Shown: positions 1 to 5,946, counted from the stretch's first letter. The stretch is DNA of 8,382 nucleotides from a bacterium (GCA_004298725.1 SCQA01000195.1:1-8382), one strand, 5' to 3'. A program made the numbers and translations. Notes: generated by a model from the letters alone, not told the origin.

Positions 1-3
1 TGA

Positions 4-24
4 GGGAGAGGGTAGGGTGAGGGG
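4..24 (+). other. Canonical G-quadruplex motif
   Basis: Four G-runs (4-6, 10-12, 15-17, 21-24) are separated by loops of 3, 2 and 3 bases, which fits the G3+N1-7 rule for an intramolecular G-quadruplex on the + strand. It lies in a purine-rich stretch about 130 bases before the first gene. The pattern is directly visible; folding in the cell and any regulatory role are inference. Bases 25-152 show no convincing promoter or gene. Confidence 0.5.
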
Positions 25-152
25 TAAAGGTGAGGAAAAGACATCTCAGAATTGATACCCGATACCTTTTGACTGCGTAAAAGAATAAATCAGAGCCTCC
101 TTAATTGATAGGCATCTTACGCTTCCGTGGCGCGGCATTCACCACTCACCTG

Positions 153-1049
153 ATGGCTAAAAAAAACTCGTCAAAAGGCTTCATATTAACCGTAGCGCTT
201 GTTCTTTTAGGCGTTATAGTAGGCGTTGCGTTGGCTGTTTTTTTGTTCATTTACGTTCTGCCGGAGAAAAGCGGGCCTAAAGAGCCTTTGACCAAGCTTT
301 CCAAACACATACCCGAAGAATTGCCAAAGATTGCGCGTCCTGAGGAAGAGAATATTCCGTTGCCGCGTATAAAGCCGCGCGTGGCTATTGTTATAGACGA
401 CATGGGCGCCGACCTTAAAAGGATGCGCGAGCTTTTCGACGTTGACACCCAGATAACAGTTGCCGTTCTGCCATATCTCAGACACTCTAAAAAAGTAGCT
501 ACTGAAGCCCATAATTCAAGAGGATGGGAAGTCATTTTGCACCTTCCAATGGAGCCAAAAGGTTTTGACTCTGGTGAAACCGGAAAAAACCCGGGCAAAG
601 GCGCGCTTTTTACAAACATGTCCGTTGCGGACATAAAGGCGCAGGTGGAGGATGACATAAAAGACGTGCCATTTGCCGACGGCATAAATAATCATATGGG
701 TTCGCGTTTTACCGAGGATATGGTACTTATGAAGGTTGTCCTCGATGTGGCAAAGGGGCACAGGCTCTTTTTTCTTGACAGCAGGACAACGGCTGATTCG
801 GTTGCCGGAAAAGCCGCCAGGTCTATGGGCGTAAAAAGCGCGGAGCGGGCTGTTTTTCTGGATAATACACGCGATGTAGATTACGTGAAAAAGCAGGTTG
901 CCGAACTTGTGTCCGTGGCTAAACATAAAGGTAGCGCCATTGCCATAGGGCACCCGTACCCGGAGACTATAATTGCGTTGAAAGAAAGCGTCGGCTATCT
1001 TAAGGAAAACGGAATTGAGGTTGTCAGGCTCTCTGAATTAGTGAAATAA
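153..1049 (+). CDS. Divergent polysaccharide deacetylase family protein (YibQ-like), membrane anchored
   Basis: The 298-aa product has a short basic N-terminus, one hydrophobic segment at about residues 9-37 (inner-membrane anchor with the rest in the periplasm), a Pro/Glu-rich linker and a catalytic-type domain from about residue 75 to the end. Family landmarks are the VIDDMG motif (D82, D83), the LHLPMEP stretch (H130), NNHMGS (H181), the FLDSRTT strand (D209) and the late IGHP motif (H267). These match the divergent polysaccharide deacetylase family, a relative of NodB-type deacetylases thought to act on envelope glycans; the true substrate is unknown. The ATG at 153 is chosen because it places the membrane segment next to the N-terminus. 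An in-frame TTG at 105 would add 16 residues. Neither start has a good Shine-Dalgarno site, so the start is less sure than the family. No clear terminator follows the stop. Confidence 0.9.
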   Translation: MAKKNSSKGFILTVALVLLGVIVGVALAVFLFIYVLPEKSGPKEPLTKLSKHIPEELPKIARPEEENIPLPRIKPRVAIVIDDMGADLKRMRELFDVDTQITVAVLPYLRHSKKVATEAHNSRGWEVILHLPMEPKGFDSGETGKNPGKGALFTNMSVADIKAQVEDDIKDVPFADGINNHMGSRFTEDMVLMKVVLDVAKGHRLFFLDSRTTADSVAGKAARSMGVKSAERAVFLDNTRDVDYVKKQVAELVSVAKHKGSAIAIGHPYPETIIALKESVGYLKENGIEVVRLSELVK

Positions 1050-1087
1050 AAGCATGGGGTTTGTATTACGGTTTCTTCAAAAAGTGC

Positions 1088-1116
1088 TTGACACATCGGA
1101 CGCAAGCTGATAAACT
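1088..1116 (+). promoter_or_regulatory. Sigma70-type promoter of the cold-shock gene
   Basis: A perfect -35 hexamer TTGACA (1088-1093) is followed after 17 bases by TAAACT (1111-1116), matching the -10 consensus at four of six positions. Transcription would start near 1123, giving the cold-shock mRNA a leader of about 145 nt. Long leaders of this size are typical of cold-shock mRNAs. It lies 39 bases after the deacetylase stop, so the cold-shock gene is probably transcribed independently. Confidence 0.7.
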
Positions 1117-1180
1117 ACAATATACACAATATTATGAGGTACTACTTTTTTGAACTTTTTGCAATGTTGCGTTGAATGTT

Positions 1181-1215
1181 AGCCGCGGGGGCGCATTATG
1201 CCCCTGCGGCTTTTT
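1181..1215 (+). terminator. Terminator-like hairpin inside the cold-shock leader (attenuator or sRNA end)
   Basis: Arms 1181-1192 (AGCCGCGGGGGC) and 1200-1211 (GCCCCTGCGGCT) pair over 12 bp with one G-U pair around a 7-base loop. The 3' arm runs directly into TTTTTATTTA. This has all the parts of an intrinsic terminator but lies between the promoter at 1088 and the start codon at 1267. It could attenuate the cold-shock gene in a temperature-dependent way, or end a small RNA of about 90 nt. The structure is seen; the function is inferred. Confidence 0.7.
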
Positions 1216-1266
1216 ATTTATCAACAGGCCGGCAAGAGTGCATTATGAAAAAGGAGGAGAAAGGCA

Positions 1267-1467
1267 ATGGCGCGTGGAAAGATAAAATGGTTTAATGACA
1301 CAAAGGGTTTCGGTTTTATTCAACAGGATTCCGGCGAAGACGTCTTTGTTCATTACACCGCAATTACAGGTGAAGGTTACAAGACGCTCAAGGAAGGCCA
1401 AGAGGTTGAGTTTGAAATTACTCAGGGGCCAAAAGGTCCGCAGGCCGCGAACGTAGTAAAGGTGTAG
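1267..1467 (+). CDS. Cold-shock protein, CspA family (single CSD)
   Basis: A 66-aa single cold-shock domain of the usual length for bacterial Csp proteins. This OB-fold binds single-stranded RNA and DNA and acts as an RNA chaperone in the cytoplasm. RNP1 is seen as KGFGFI (residues 13-18) and RNP2 as VFVHY (residues 26-30), with the conserved KWFN at 7-10 and the ending PQAANV. The ATG follows a strong Shine-Dalgarno site (AAGGAGG, about 1250-1256). The gene is monocistronic: its own promoter lies at 1088-1116 and a perfect terminator follows at 1524. The long structured leader suggests post-transcriptional control. The family is certain; whether this copy is cold-induced or constitutive cannot be told. 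Confidence 0.97.
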   Translation: MARGKIKWFNDTKGFGFIQQDSGEDVFVHYTAITGEGYKTLKEGQEVEFEITQGPKGPQAANVVKV

Positions 1468-1523
1468 CCGTACTTTAAATTAAACAGTGTACGGCAAGCA
1501 TTCAAACAAATAAATGCTTCTTG

Positions 1524-1569
1524 AAAGGCTCCTTATCGCCCTTATGGCGATAAGGAGCCTTTAGTTTTT
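1524..1569 (+). terminator. Intrinsic terminator of the cold-shock gene
   Basis: A perfect 17-bp stem (1524-1540 with 1546-1562) closes a 5-base loop CTTAT and is followed by AGTTTTT. It lies 57 bases after the stop codon. The stem begins with AAA and ends with TTT, so it could also end transcripts coming from the right. Confidence 0.9.
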
Positions 1570-1793
1570 AGCCGGTTTAGCGCGGGTTCAGTTTTGCAAT
1601 CTGATATGTAAAAATATTCTAAGATAGCCTTATTTTAGGTGAACACCCTTCCTAATTCCTCAGACAACAGCGCAACGGTAAAATAAGCGGCAACAAGGCA
1701 GTAGCTATGAAATTTTCTAACAGGTTTGAATACTTGATTTTACTAAGAACTTAAAAGCCGATACATAAAATATGCAAGAGAGAAACGTTTAAA
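1570..1793. other. Intergenic stretch with no recognised feature
   Basis: I see no ORF with a credible start, no strong hairpin and no RNA gene here. The only local symmetry is the 12-base palindrome ACGTTTAAACGT at 1785-1796, which overlaps the start of the REP-like element. Confidence 0.5.
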
Positions 1794-1855
1794 CGTAGTG
1801 CGAGGCGGTCGCCTCGTAGTCTTTAACAACAGCGAGGCTGAAGCCTCGCACTACG
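1794..1855. repeat. REP-like palindromic element (paired GCGAGGC hairpins)
   Basis: Outer arms CGTAGTGCGAGGC (1794-1806) and GCCTCGCACTACG (1843-1855) are perfect 13-base inverted repeats. Inside, each arm also has a local partner: GAGGC-GGTC-GCCTC on the left and GCGAGGC-TGAA-GCCTCGC on the right. The unit can therefore fold as one long hairpin or two short ones. This resembles REP/BIME elements mobilised by RAYT (Y1-type) transposases. No transposase is present in this window, so the link is by analogy. Confidence 0.65.
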
Positions 1856-1984
1856 AAAACGCAAAAATGAACGTTCAGTTGTCCATGAGCAGGGGTAGTG
1901 TTATACCGCTTTTTTGTGTGCGGTTATACGTTGCGAGGCCTGTCTACCGTAGGCATCTATTTTTTCAAAATATGTTTTTTAAAA

Positions 1985-2014
1985 TTGACATGCAAATATT
2001 TATTATGCTATATA
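1985..2014 (+). promoter_or_regulatory. Promoter of the tRNA genes
   Basis: TTGACA (1985-1990) is followed after 18 bases by TATATA (2009-2014), which is preceded by TGC (an extended -10). Transcription would begin near 2021, about 30 bases before tRNA-Lys. The surrounding 60 bases are very AT-rich. A consensus -35 with an extended -10 fits the strong expression expected for stable RNA genes. Confidence 0.7.
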
Positions 2015-2051
2015 GTATAGATTAAGTTTCGGCAGTTGGCTGAACTGAAAA

Positions 2052-2127
2052 GAGCCGCTAGCTCAGTCGGTAGAGCATCTCACTTTTAATGAGGTGGCCC
2101 CGGGTTCGAGTCCCGGGCGGCTCACCA
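2052..2127 (+). tRNA. tRNA-Lys (anticodon TTT)
   Basis: A full 76-base cloverleaf with CCA encoded. The acceptor arms GAGCCGC and GCGGCTC pair perfectly over 7 bp, and the D arm is GCTC/GAGC. The anticodon stem TCTCA/TGAGG holds loop CTTTTAA with anticodon TTT at 2085-2087. The T arm CCGGG/CCCGG encloses TTCGAGT. The discriminator is A, followed by CCA (2125-2127). It reads the AAA and AAG lysine codons. The promoter at 1985-2014 lies just upstream. Confidence 0.97.
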
Positions 2128-2405
2128 TTTTCGCGGTGTAAGCCGTTTATGACCCGTCAAGCGGCATGTTGGCCACAAGTGGCACGTTGGGCACAAGTGG
2201 CACGTTGGCCATCTGAGTCATTGCCGACTGTGCCGTGGCTTTAATGGCTGTTTCAGTGAAGTAATTCAAAAGAAGCTACGAAGTTTTTTTAGTTTCATAA
2301 GTTTACTGCACAGGTTCATGTAAATAAGCAACTTAATTAAGTCTGTGTGAAGCCCGTGCTTTTACGTTAAAGGGCTTTATTCGCGGTTGTAGCGGTAAAA
2401 ACAAT
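2128..2405. other. Spacer between the two tRNA genes
   Basis: No coding region is seen. The spacer holds an 18-bp tandem repeat near its start and a weak hairpin (AAGCCC 2350-2355 with GGGCTT 2372-2377, 16-base loop) followed by only a short T-run. That hairpin is too poor to call a terminator. At 278 bases the gap is long for a tRNA operon, so whether tRNA-Glu shares the tRNA-Lys transcript is open. Confidence 0.5.
2163..2212. repeat. 18-bp tandem repeat, about 2.8 copies
   Basis: Units begin at 2163, 2181 and 2199. The pattern is GGCAYGTTGGSCACAAGT, with two differences between the first two units; the third breaks off after the GGCACGTTGGCCA part. Parts of the unit are palindromic (GCCACAAGTGGC). 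It is a minisatellite-like array in non-coding DNA with no known function. Confidence 0.75.
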
Positions 2406-2481
2406 GTCCCCATCGTCTAGAGGCCAAGGACACCGCCCTTTCACGGCGGTAACCCGGGTTCGAATCCCGGTGGGGACGCCA
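2406..2481 (+). tRNA. tRNA-Glu (anticodon TTC)
   Basis: A full 76-base cloverleaf with CCA encoded. The acceptor arms GTCCCCA and TGGGGAC pair over 7 bp. The anticodon stem CCGCC/GGCGG holds loop CTTTCAC with anticodon TTC, and the T arm CCGGG/CCCGG encloses TTCGAAT. The discriminator is G, followed by CCA. It reads GAA and GAG. Its last 18 bases recur at 2637-2654, between the gene and its terminator. Confidence 0.97.
2464..2481 (+). repeat. Direct repeat copy 1 (tRNA-Glu 3' end, att-like)
   Basis: ATCCCGGTGGGGACGCCA forms the 3' end of tRNA-Glu, from the T arm to CCA. The identical 18 bases occur at 2637-2654, 173 bases downstream. tRNA 3' ends are classic attachment sites for integrases, and insertion leaves one copy completing the tRNA and one at the far end of the insert. 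Confidence 0.85.
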
Positions 2482-2636
2482 GATTTCAAAAAGGTACCAT
2501 CAGTCAGTAGCCTGTTAAAATTCAAGTTGCCGGCGAGATGAGAACCCGTAGGGTTCGACCGGAGGCCGGGCGTAGCCTAAGGCGAGCACGGCATATTGAA
2601 GATATTTTATTCCTTACCGGTGAGGCGTAGCCTCAT
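2482..2636. mobile_element. Putative mini-insert bounded by tRNA-Glu 3' end repeats
   Basis: This 155-base segment lies between two identical 18-base copies of the tRNA-Glu 3' end and codes for nothing I can see. It contains a folded block: TGCCG (2528-2532) pairs with CGGCA (2589-2593) around GAACCC-GTA-GGGTTC (2542-2556), CCGG-AGG-CCGG (2559-2569) and GGC-GTA-GCC (2569-2577), the last two being alternatives at their shared base. A further hairpin TGAGGC-GTA-GCCTCA spans 2621-2635. The true tRNA terminator lies beyond the second repeat, as expected if the segment was inserted between tRNA and terminator. No integrase is present, so this may be a non-autonomous element, a deletion scar, or a duplication. 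Confidence 0.5.
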
Positions 2637-2644
2637 ATCCCGGT
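2616..2644. repeat. Hairpin joining the insert end to the second tRNA-end copy
   Basis: ACCGG (2616-2620) pairs with CCGGT (2640-2644) and TGAGGC (2621-2626) pairs with GCCTCA (2630-2635) around a GTA loop, leaving a TATC bulge. The outer pairing uses bases of the second tRNA-end copy, so the insert's end is matched to its target. The GTA triloop recurs in two other hairpins of the insert. Confidence 0.55.
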
Positions 2645-2654
2645 GGGGACGCCA
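2637..2654 (+). repeat. Direct repeat copy 2 (distal tRNA-Glu 3' end, att-like)
   Basis: An exact copy of the last 18 bases of tRNA-Glu. The bases before it (ACCGG plus a hairpin) do not form a tRNA body, so it is not a second tRNA gene. It is followed directly by the terminator region, suggesting that this is the original tRNA-to-terminator junction. Confidence 0.85.
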
Positions 2655-2663
2655 TATTTTAAT

Positions 2664-2690
2664 AATGGGGGCTTTTGCCCCCATTTTTAT
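2664..2690 (+). terminator. Intrinsic terminator of the tRNA-Glu transcript
   Basis: AATGGGGGC (2664-2672) pairs with GCCCCCATT (2677-2685) around a TTTT loop. The T-run reaches 2688 and more Ts follow. It ends the tRNA transcript after the insert and the second tRNA-end copy. Confidence 0.9.
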
Positions 2691-2723
2691 TTTGACGGTC
2701 TCTGCGGCGGATGAAAACAACAA

Positions 2724-2752
2724 TTGACAGTAACTTTGAAAAAATATAAATT
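2724..2752 (+). promoter_or_regulatory. Sigma70-type promoter of the TPR membrane protein gene
   Basis: A perfect TTGACA (2724-2729) is followed after 17 bases by TAAATT (2747-2752). The overlapping TATAAA at 2745 is an alternative -10 with 15-base spacing. Transcription would start near 2759, about 55 bases before the ATG at 2814. The tRNA terminator lies just upstream, so the gene needs its own promoter. Confidence 0.65.
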
Positions 2753-2813
2753 ACTTAAAATATAAGTAGTTAGAAGATATTGCATGGTTGACTGACAGTA
2801 TGAATTGACATAT

Positions 2814-4544
2814 ATGCAAAAAGAAAAAAAGATTAGCCGATTAAATAAAATAGTCGTTATCGCGTCATTGACTGCCGCCTTAATAACGTTATTAGTATAT
2901 TTGCCAGCGTTAAATAATCAATTTGTAAATTGGGATGACAGGGTATACCTCTACGAGAATGCCTTTATCCGTTCTATCGGTCAACAGGGTTTTTTCTGGC
3001 GGATATTAACAGAAACCTCCAACTGCAATTGGCACCCTCTGACGACGCTTTTCAATGCCGTTGATTATTCCCTATGGGGGCTAAACCCATGGGGGCATCA
3101 TCTGACAAGCATACTTCTGCATTCGGTCAATACCTTTTTAGTGGCAATACTGATAAGCGAACTGATTAACCAAGCATACAGGTCTAAGACCGGTATCCCG
3201 CAAACCGGGTTAGTCGCGCGGATTGTCCTGCCTGGGTTTTTAACGGCCCTTCTCTTCGGAATACACCCCATGCACGTTGAATCAGTTGCATGGGCATCGG
3301 AGAAAAAAGACCTGTTAAGCGCTTTTTTTTATCTTTTGTGCCTGTATTCCTATCTTCATTACGCAACCGGTGAAAGGTTTAAGAAGTTTTTTTATATAGC
3401 CTCTTTATTGCTCTTCATTATGGCCTTGATGAGTAAACCGATGGCTATTTCTTTGCCGGTCGCGCTCTTAATCATGGATTACTATCCACTGGAAAGAATA
3501 AGCGGGATATTCAGGGTTGAAAGACGGATTTTTACAGAGAAGCTTCCTTTTTTTATTTTAGGGGCGGCTTCCATACCGGTAACTATTTACGCCCAGAAGG
3601 CCTGCGGTGCGGTCTTGACCGTTGAGACTTATCCCATATCGTTACGCGTATTCGGCCCTCTGCGTAATTATATATTTTATCTGTATAAACTGGCGTTTCC
3701 CGCGAGCCTTGCGCCGTATTACCCAAGGGTTTCGGCTTTGACCGGCCATTTGCCTGAATACGGCTTGTCCCTGCTGGTTTTTATCGTGTTGACTTTTCTT
3801 TGTATTTTCACGTTCAGGCGCCACAAGTTTTTTTTGACGGCATATCTTTTTTACATAATAACGCTTTTGCCGGTTATCGGAATTATGCAGGTCGGTGGGC
3901 AGGCTACGGCTGACCGCTATACATATCTGCCGGGGCTGGCCCTTTTCGTTGTCGAAGCAATTGCAGTAGGGTATCTTTATGAAAAGGCGCGAAATAAGAC
4001 GTATTTAGCGATAGTTATCGCATTGATATTCTTGTTTTCGGTTTTGCTTGCCGGTAAAACCGTAAAACAAATAGGAATATGGAAAGACGGCATAACCTTT
4101 TGGTCGTACGAGATCTCGGTTTACCCGAAGGGAGTGCCCATAGCGTACATTAATCGCGCTATGGAATACGAAGATAAGGGCCGGATAAATGACGCGCTGG
4201 AAGATTATACAAAGGCCATAGAGCTTGAACCGAATTATCCGGGGACTTACATCAATAGAGGCAATACCTATAATACCTTGGGTAATTATGAAAAGGCTGT
4301 CGCGGATTTTAATTCAGCGGTTAATATTGACGCTAAGCAGTCATACGCGTATAACAACAGGAGCTTTTCTTATCTGCGTTTGGGCAACTTTGGGCAGGCT
4401 AAGGAAGACGCGCTTACGGCGATTAAGATTGACCCTAACCTTGGAGCCGCGTATTATAATTTGTCGTTAGCCTACTCAGGCATGAAGGAGGAGGAGCTTG
4501 CGGTTCAGGCAAAACAAAAGGCCGTTGAGCTTGGTTTCAAGTGA
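2814..4544 (+). CDS. PMT/TMTC-like polytopic membrane protein with C-terminal TPRs (putative protein glycosyltransferase)
   Basis: The 576-aa product starts with a membrane segment (about residues 12-33), followed at once by NWDDRVYL with the acidic pair D41-D42. An Asp pair or DE in the first outer loop is the hallmark of GT-C enzymes of the PMT and TMTC type. Further landmarks are the PLTTLFNAVDYSLWG and HHLTSILLHS stretches and GIHPMHVESVAW (H151, H154, E156), followed by EKKDLLS. About ten hydrophobic helices follow up to about residue 425. Four 34-residue TPRs fill 441-576, ending at the C-terminus with no tail. Family knowledge suggests transfer of a sugar from a lipid-linked donor to proteins on the outer face of the membrane, with TPRs binding the target; donor and target are unknown. 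ATG 2814 is preferred over TTG 2805, but neither has a clear Shine-Dalgarno site. Confidence 0.85.
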   Translation: MQKEKKISRLNKIVVIASLTAALITLLVYLPALNNQFVNWDDRVYLYENAFIRSIGQQGFFWRILTETSNCNWHPLTTLFNAVDYSLWGLNPWGHHLTSILLHSVNTFLVAILISELINQAYRSKTGIPQTGLVARIVLPGFLTALLFGIHPMHVESVAWASEKKDLLSAFFYLLCLYSYLHYATGERFKKFFYIASLLLFIMALMSKPMAISLPVALLIMDYYPLERISGIFRVERRIFTEKLPFFILGAASIPVTIYAQKACGAVLTVETYPISLRVFGPLRNYIFYLYKLAFPASLAPYYPRVSALTGHLPEYGLSLLVFIVLTFLCIFTFRRHKFFLTAYLFYIITLLPVIGIMQVGGQATADRYTYLPGLALFVVEAIAVGYLYEKARNKTYLAIVIALIFLFSVLLAGKTVKQIGIWKDGITFWSYEISVYPKGVPIAYINRAMEYEDKGRINDALEDYTKAIELEPNYPGTYINRGNTYNTLGNYEKAVADFNSAVNIDAKQSYAYNNRSFSYLRLGNFGQAKEDALTAIKIDPNLGAAYYNLSLAYSGMKEEELAVQAKQKAVELGFK

Positions 4545-4839
4545 CTTGGTTGCCGAACCCTGACGGCGTGGATGTATCGGCGTCCTCCGTATGCCGATGC
4601 CGCTCCGCCAAATTTAGCGGAACAAGAAACATAAGCCTTCACCTTTCCATCCTTCCATATTGACGTGAACTTCATCTAATCAGTCAGTTAGCCCTTATTT
4701 ATCTTTAACTTCAATTCCAGCCATATTCAAAGTGATGGAAGTTACAGCAGTTTTTTATTGAACATTATATTCTGTATTATCTTTTTACGCATTTTAGCCA
4801 CTTTAGGTACTTAAAGTGATAGAATTTTCCTTTAATTTT
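4545..4839. other. Intergenic region before the cytochrome operon
   Basis: No gene is seen. Two small hairpins follow the TPR gene: ATCGGC (4576-4581) with GCCGAT (4593-4598), and TCCGC (4604-4608) with GCGGA (4617-4621). Neither has a T-run, so no intrinsic terminator is called. The stretch 4750-4790 is AT-rich with -10-like words (TTATAT, TATTAT) but no good -35 at proper spacing. A promoter for the cytochrome genes probably lies here but cannot be fixed, and it may depend on an activator or another sigma factor. Confidence 0.45.
4799..4818. promoter_or_regulatory. Inverted repeat, possible operator of the cytochrome operon
   Basis: CACTTTA (4799-4805) and TAAAGTG (4812-4818) are perfect 7-base inverted repeats around a 6-base centre, 21 bases before the Shine-Dalgarno site of the cytochrome b gene. 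The size and symmetry suit a dimeric regulator. It matches no regulator motif I can name with confidence, and a small RNA hairpin is an alternative. Confidence 0.35.
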
Positions 4840-4854
4840 AGGAGGCAAATGAAT

Positions 4855-5853
4855 ATGCCGGACAAAGAGACTGAACAAATTCTGACACTGCGCGTTCCAA
4901 AAAATATAGCTGAAAATACCCTTGCTAAAGAAACAACAGTTAAGGCGATAAACGCCAAAGAAGCCAAAAAGGGGATGACTTTTGAAAGTTTTCTCGTTTT
5001 TACGGTGCTTATAGTGGCGATTATAGGCGCGTATGAGAGCGTAACTGAACTGTCCATGCCGGCGCTTAGCATACTCAGTCTTGTTCACGGGTACGGTTAT
5101 TTAAAGTCATACCCTATTGTTTATGAGCCTAACAAGGGTATTTGGCATATGCTCGGCTGGACAGGCTCGCTTATGATGGTCGTAATGATGCTTTACAGCG
5201 TAAGAAAAAGATTGGCAGTGATGAACTCGCTCGGAACCCTGCGCCACTGGCTTTCCGGGCATATGTTTCTCGGCATACTCGGCCCACTGCTCGTTACACT
5301 GCATACCACCTTCAAGTTGAACGGCATAATCACCACGAGTTTCTGGTGCATGATTACAACGATGGTCTTCGGCATAGTGGGCAGATACATCTACATACAG
5401 GTGCCAAGGAGCATAACAGGGGCTGAACTCGGGGTGCAAGACATAGACAGGATTGTGGATAACCTGAACGAACAATTGCACAGGCATTTGAACAACGCCG
5501 ATCTTACGCACCTTTTTAACGCCATAAGCGTTCCATACGACAAGGCAAGGCAAGTCAGTCCGTTAACCGCTCTGTTTCTTATGGTTAAAACAGACATAGA
5601 GAATATTTTTAAGATAAGCCGCTTAAGAAGCATGCTGAAGAAACATTACGGCGCGTTGCATTGGAGAATAAGGGAAGAGATAGAGGAGCTTCTGAAGAAA
5701 AAGGCCGCTCTTATCCGGCGCAGAAACTTTTTTGACGCCTCGCACAGGCTTTTGCACTATTGGCATGTCTTTCACGTGCCGCTTGCCGTAGTAATGTTTC
5801 TTATAATGTTCATTCATATCATCGTCTACTATATATTCAGGGTAGGCCACTGA
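4855..5853 (+). CDS. Membrane cytochrome b-type protein with two H-x13-H helices (putative quinone-linked electron conduit)
   Basis: The 332-aa product has a polar N-terminus, a helix at about 44-61, then helices at about 96-116, 136-153 and 158-183. A charged cytoplasmic or periplasmic stretch of about 110 residues follows, then a final helix at about 307-328. H136 and H150 share one helix and H307 and H321 share another, each pair 14 residues apart. That is the spacing used by diheme cytochromes b and by ferric-reductase/NOX-type proteins to hold two stacked hemes across the membrane. Other His (98, 131, 297, 301, 304) lie near helix ends. No CxxCH is present. The multiheme cytochrome gene follows after 93 bases, so the pair likely forms an operon passing electrons between quinol and periplasmic hemes. 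AGGAGG at 4840-4845 favours ATG 4855 (9-base gap) over ATG 4849 (3-base gap); a GTG at 4816 lies upstream of the site. The exact family was not recognised. Confidence 0.85.
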   Translation: MPDKETEQILTLRVPKNIAENTLAKETTVKAINAKEAKKGMTFESFLVFTVLIVAIIGAYESVTELSMPALSILSLVHGYGYLKSYPIVYEPNKGIWHMLGWTGSLMMVVMMLYSVRKRLAVMNSLGTLRHWLSGHMFLGILGPLLVTLHTTFKLNGIITTSFWCMITTMVFGIVGRYIYIQVPRSITGAELGVQDIDRIVDNLNEQLHRHLNNADLTHLFNAISVPYDKARQVSPLTALFLMVKTDIENIFKISRLRSMLKKHYGALHWRIREEIEELLKKKAALIRRRNFFDASHRLLHYWHVFHVPLAVVMFLIMFIHIIVYYIFRVGH

Positions 5854-5946
5854 GATAAAGACACGGGCAATGAACTAACAGGCCGCTAACCAAGCCCGCC
5901 TACCGCCCCATCTATAAATCGAATGAGCGCATATCTCAGGAGCTTG

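Noticed and set aside
251..953. Minus-strand open frames over the deacetylase gene
   Set aside because: They are opposite-strand shadows of a gene with clear family motifs and have no supporting start signals.
1798..2025. Small + strand open frame of 75 codons
   Set aside because: It starts inside the REP-like palindrome, has no Shine-Dalgarno site, has no recognisable domain and runs through the AT-rich tRNA promoter.
2350..2377. Terminator between the tRNA genes
   Set aside because: The stem is 6 bp with a 16-base loop and only three Ts follow; too weak to call.
2611..2654. Second tRNA-Glu gene
   Set aside because: Only the last 18 bases match; there is no acceptor 5' arm, D arm or anticodon arm before them.
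4576..4621. Terminator after the TPR protein gene
   Set aside because: Two weak hairpins of 5-6 bp are present but no T-run follows.
4777..5088. Minus-strand open frame overlapping the start of the cytochrome b gene
   Set aside because: It covers the Shine-Dalgarno site and N-terminus of a well-supported gene, and no domain is recognisable.
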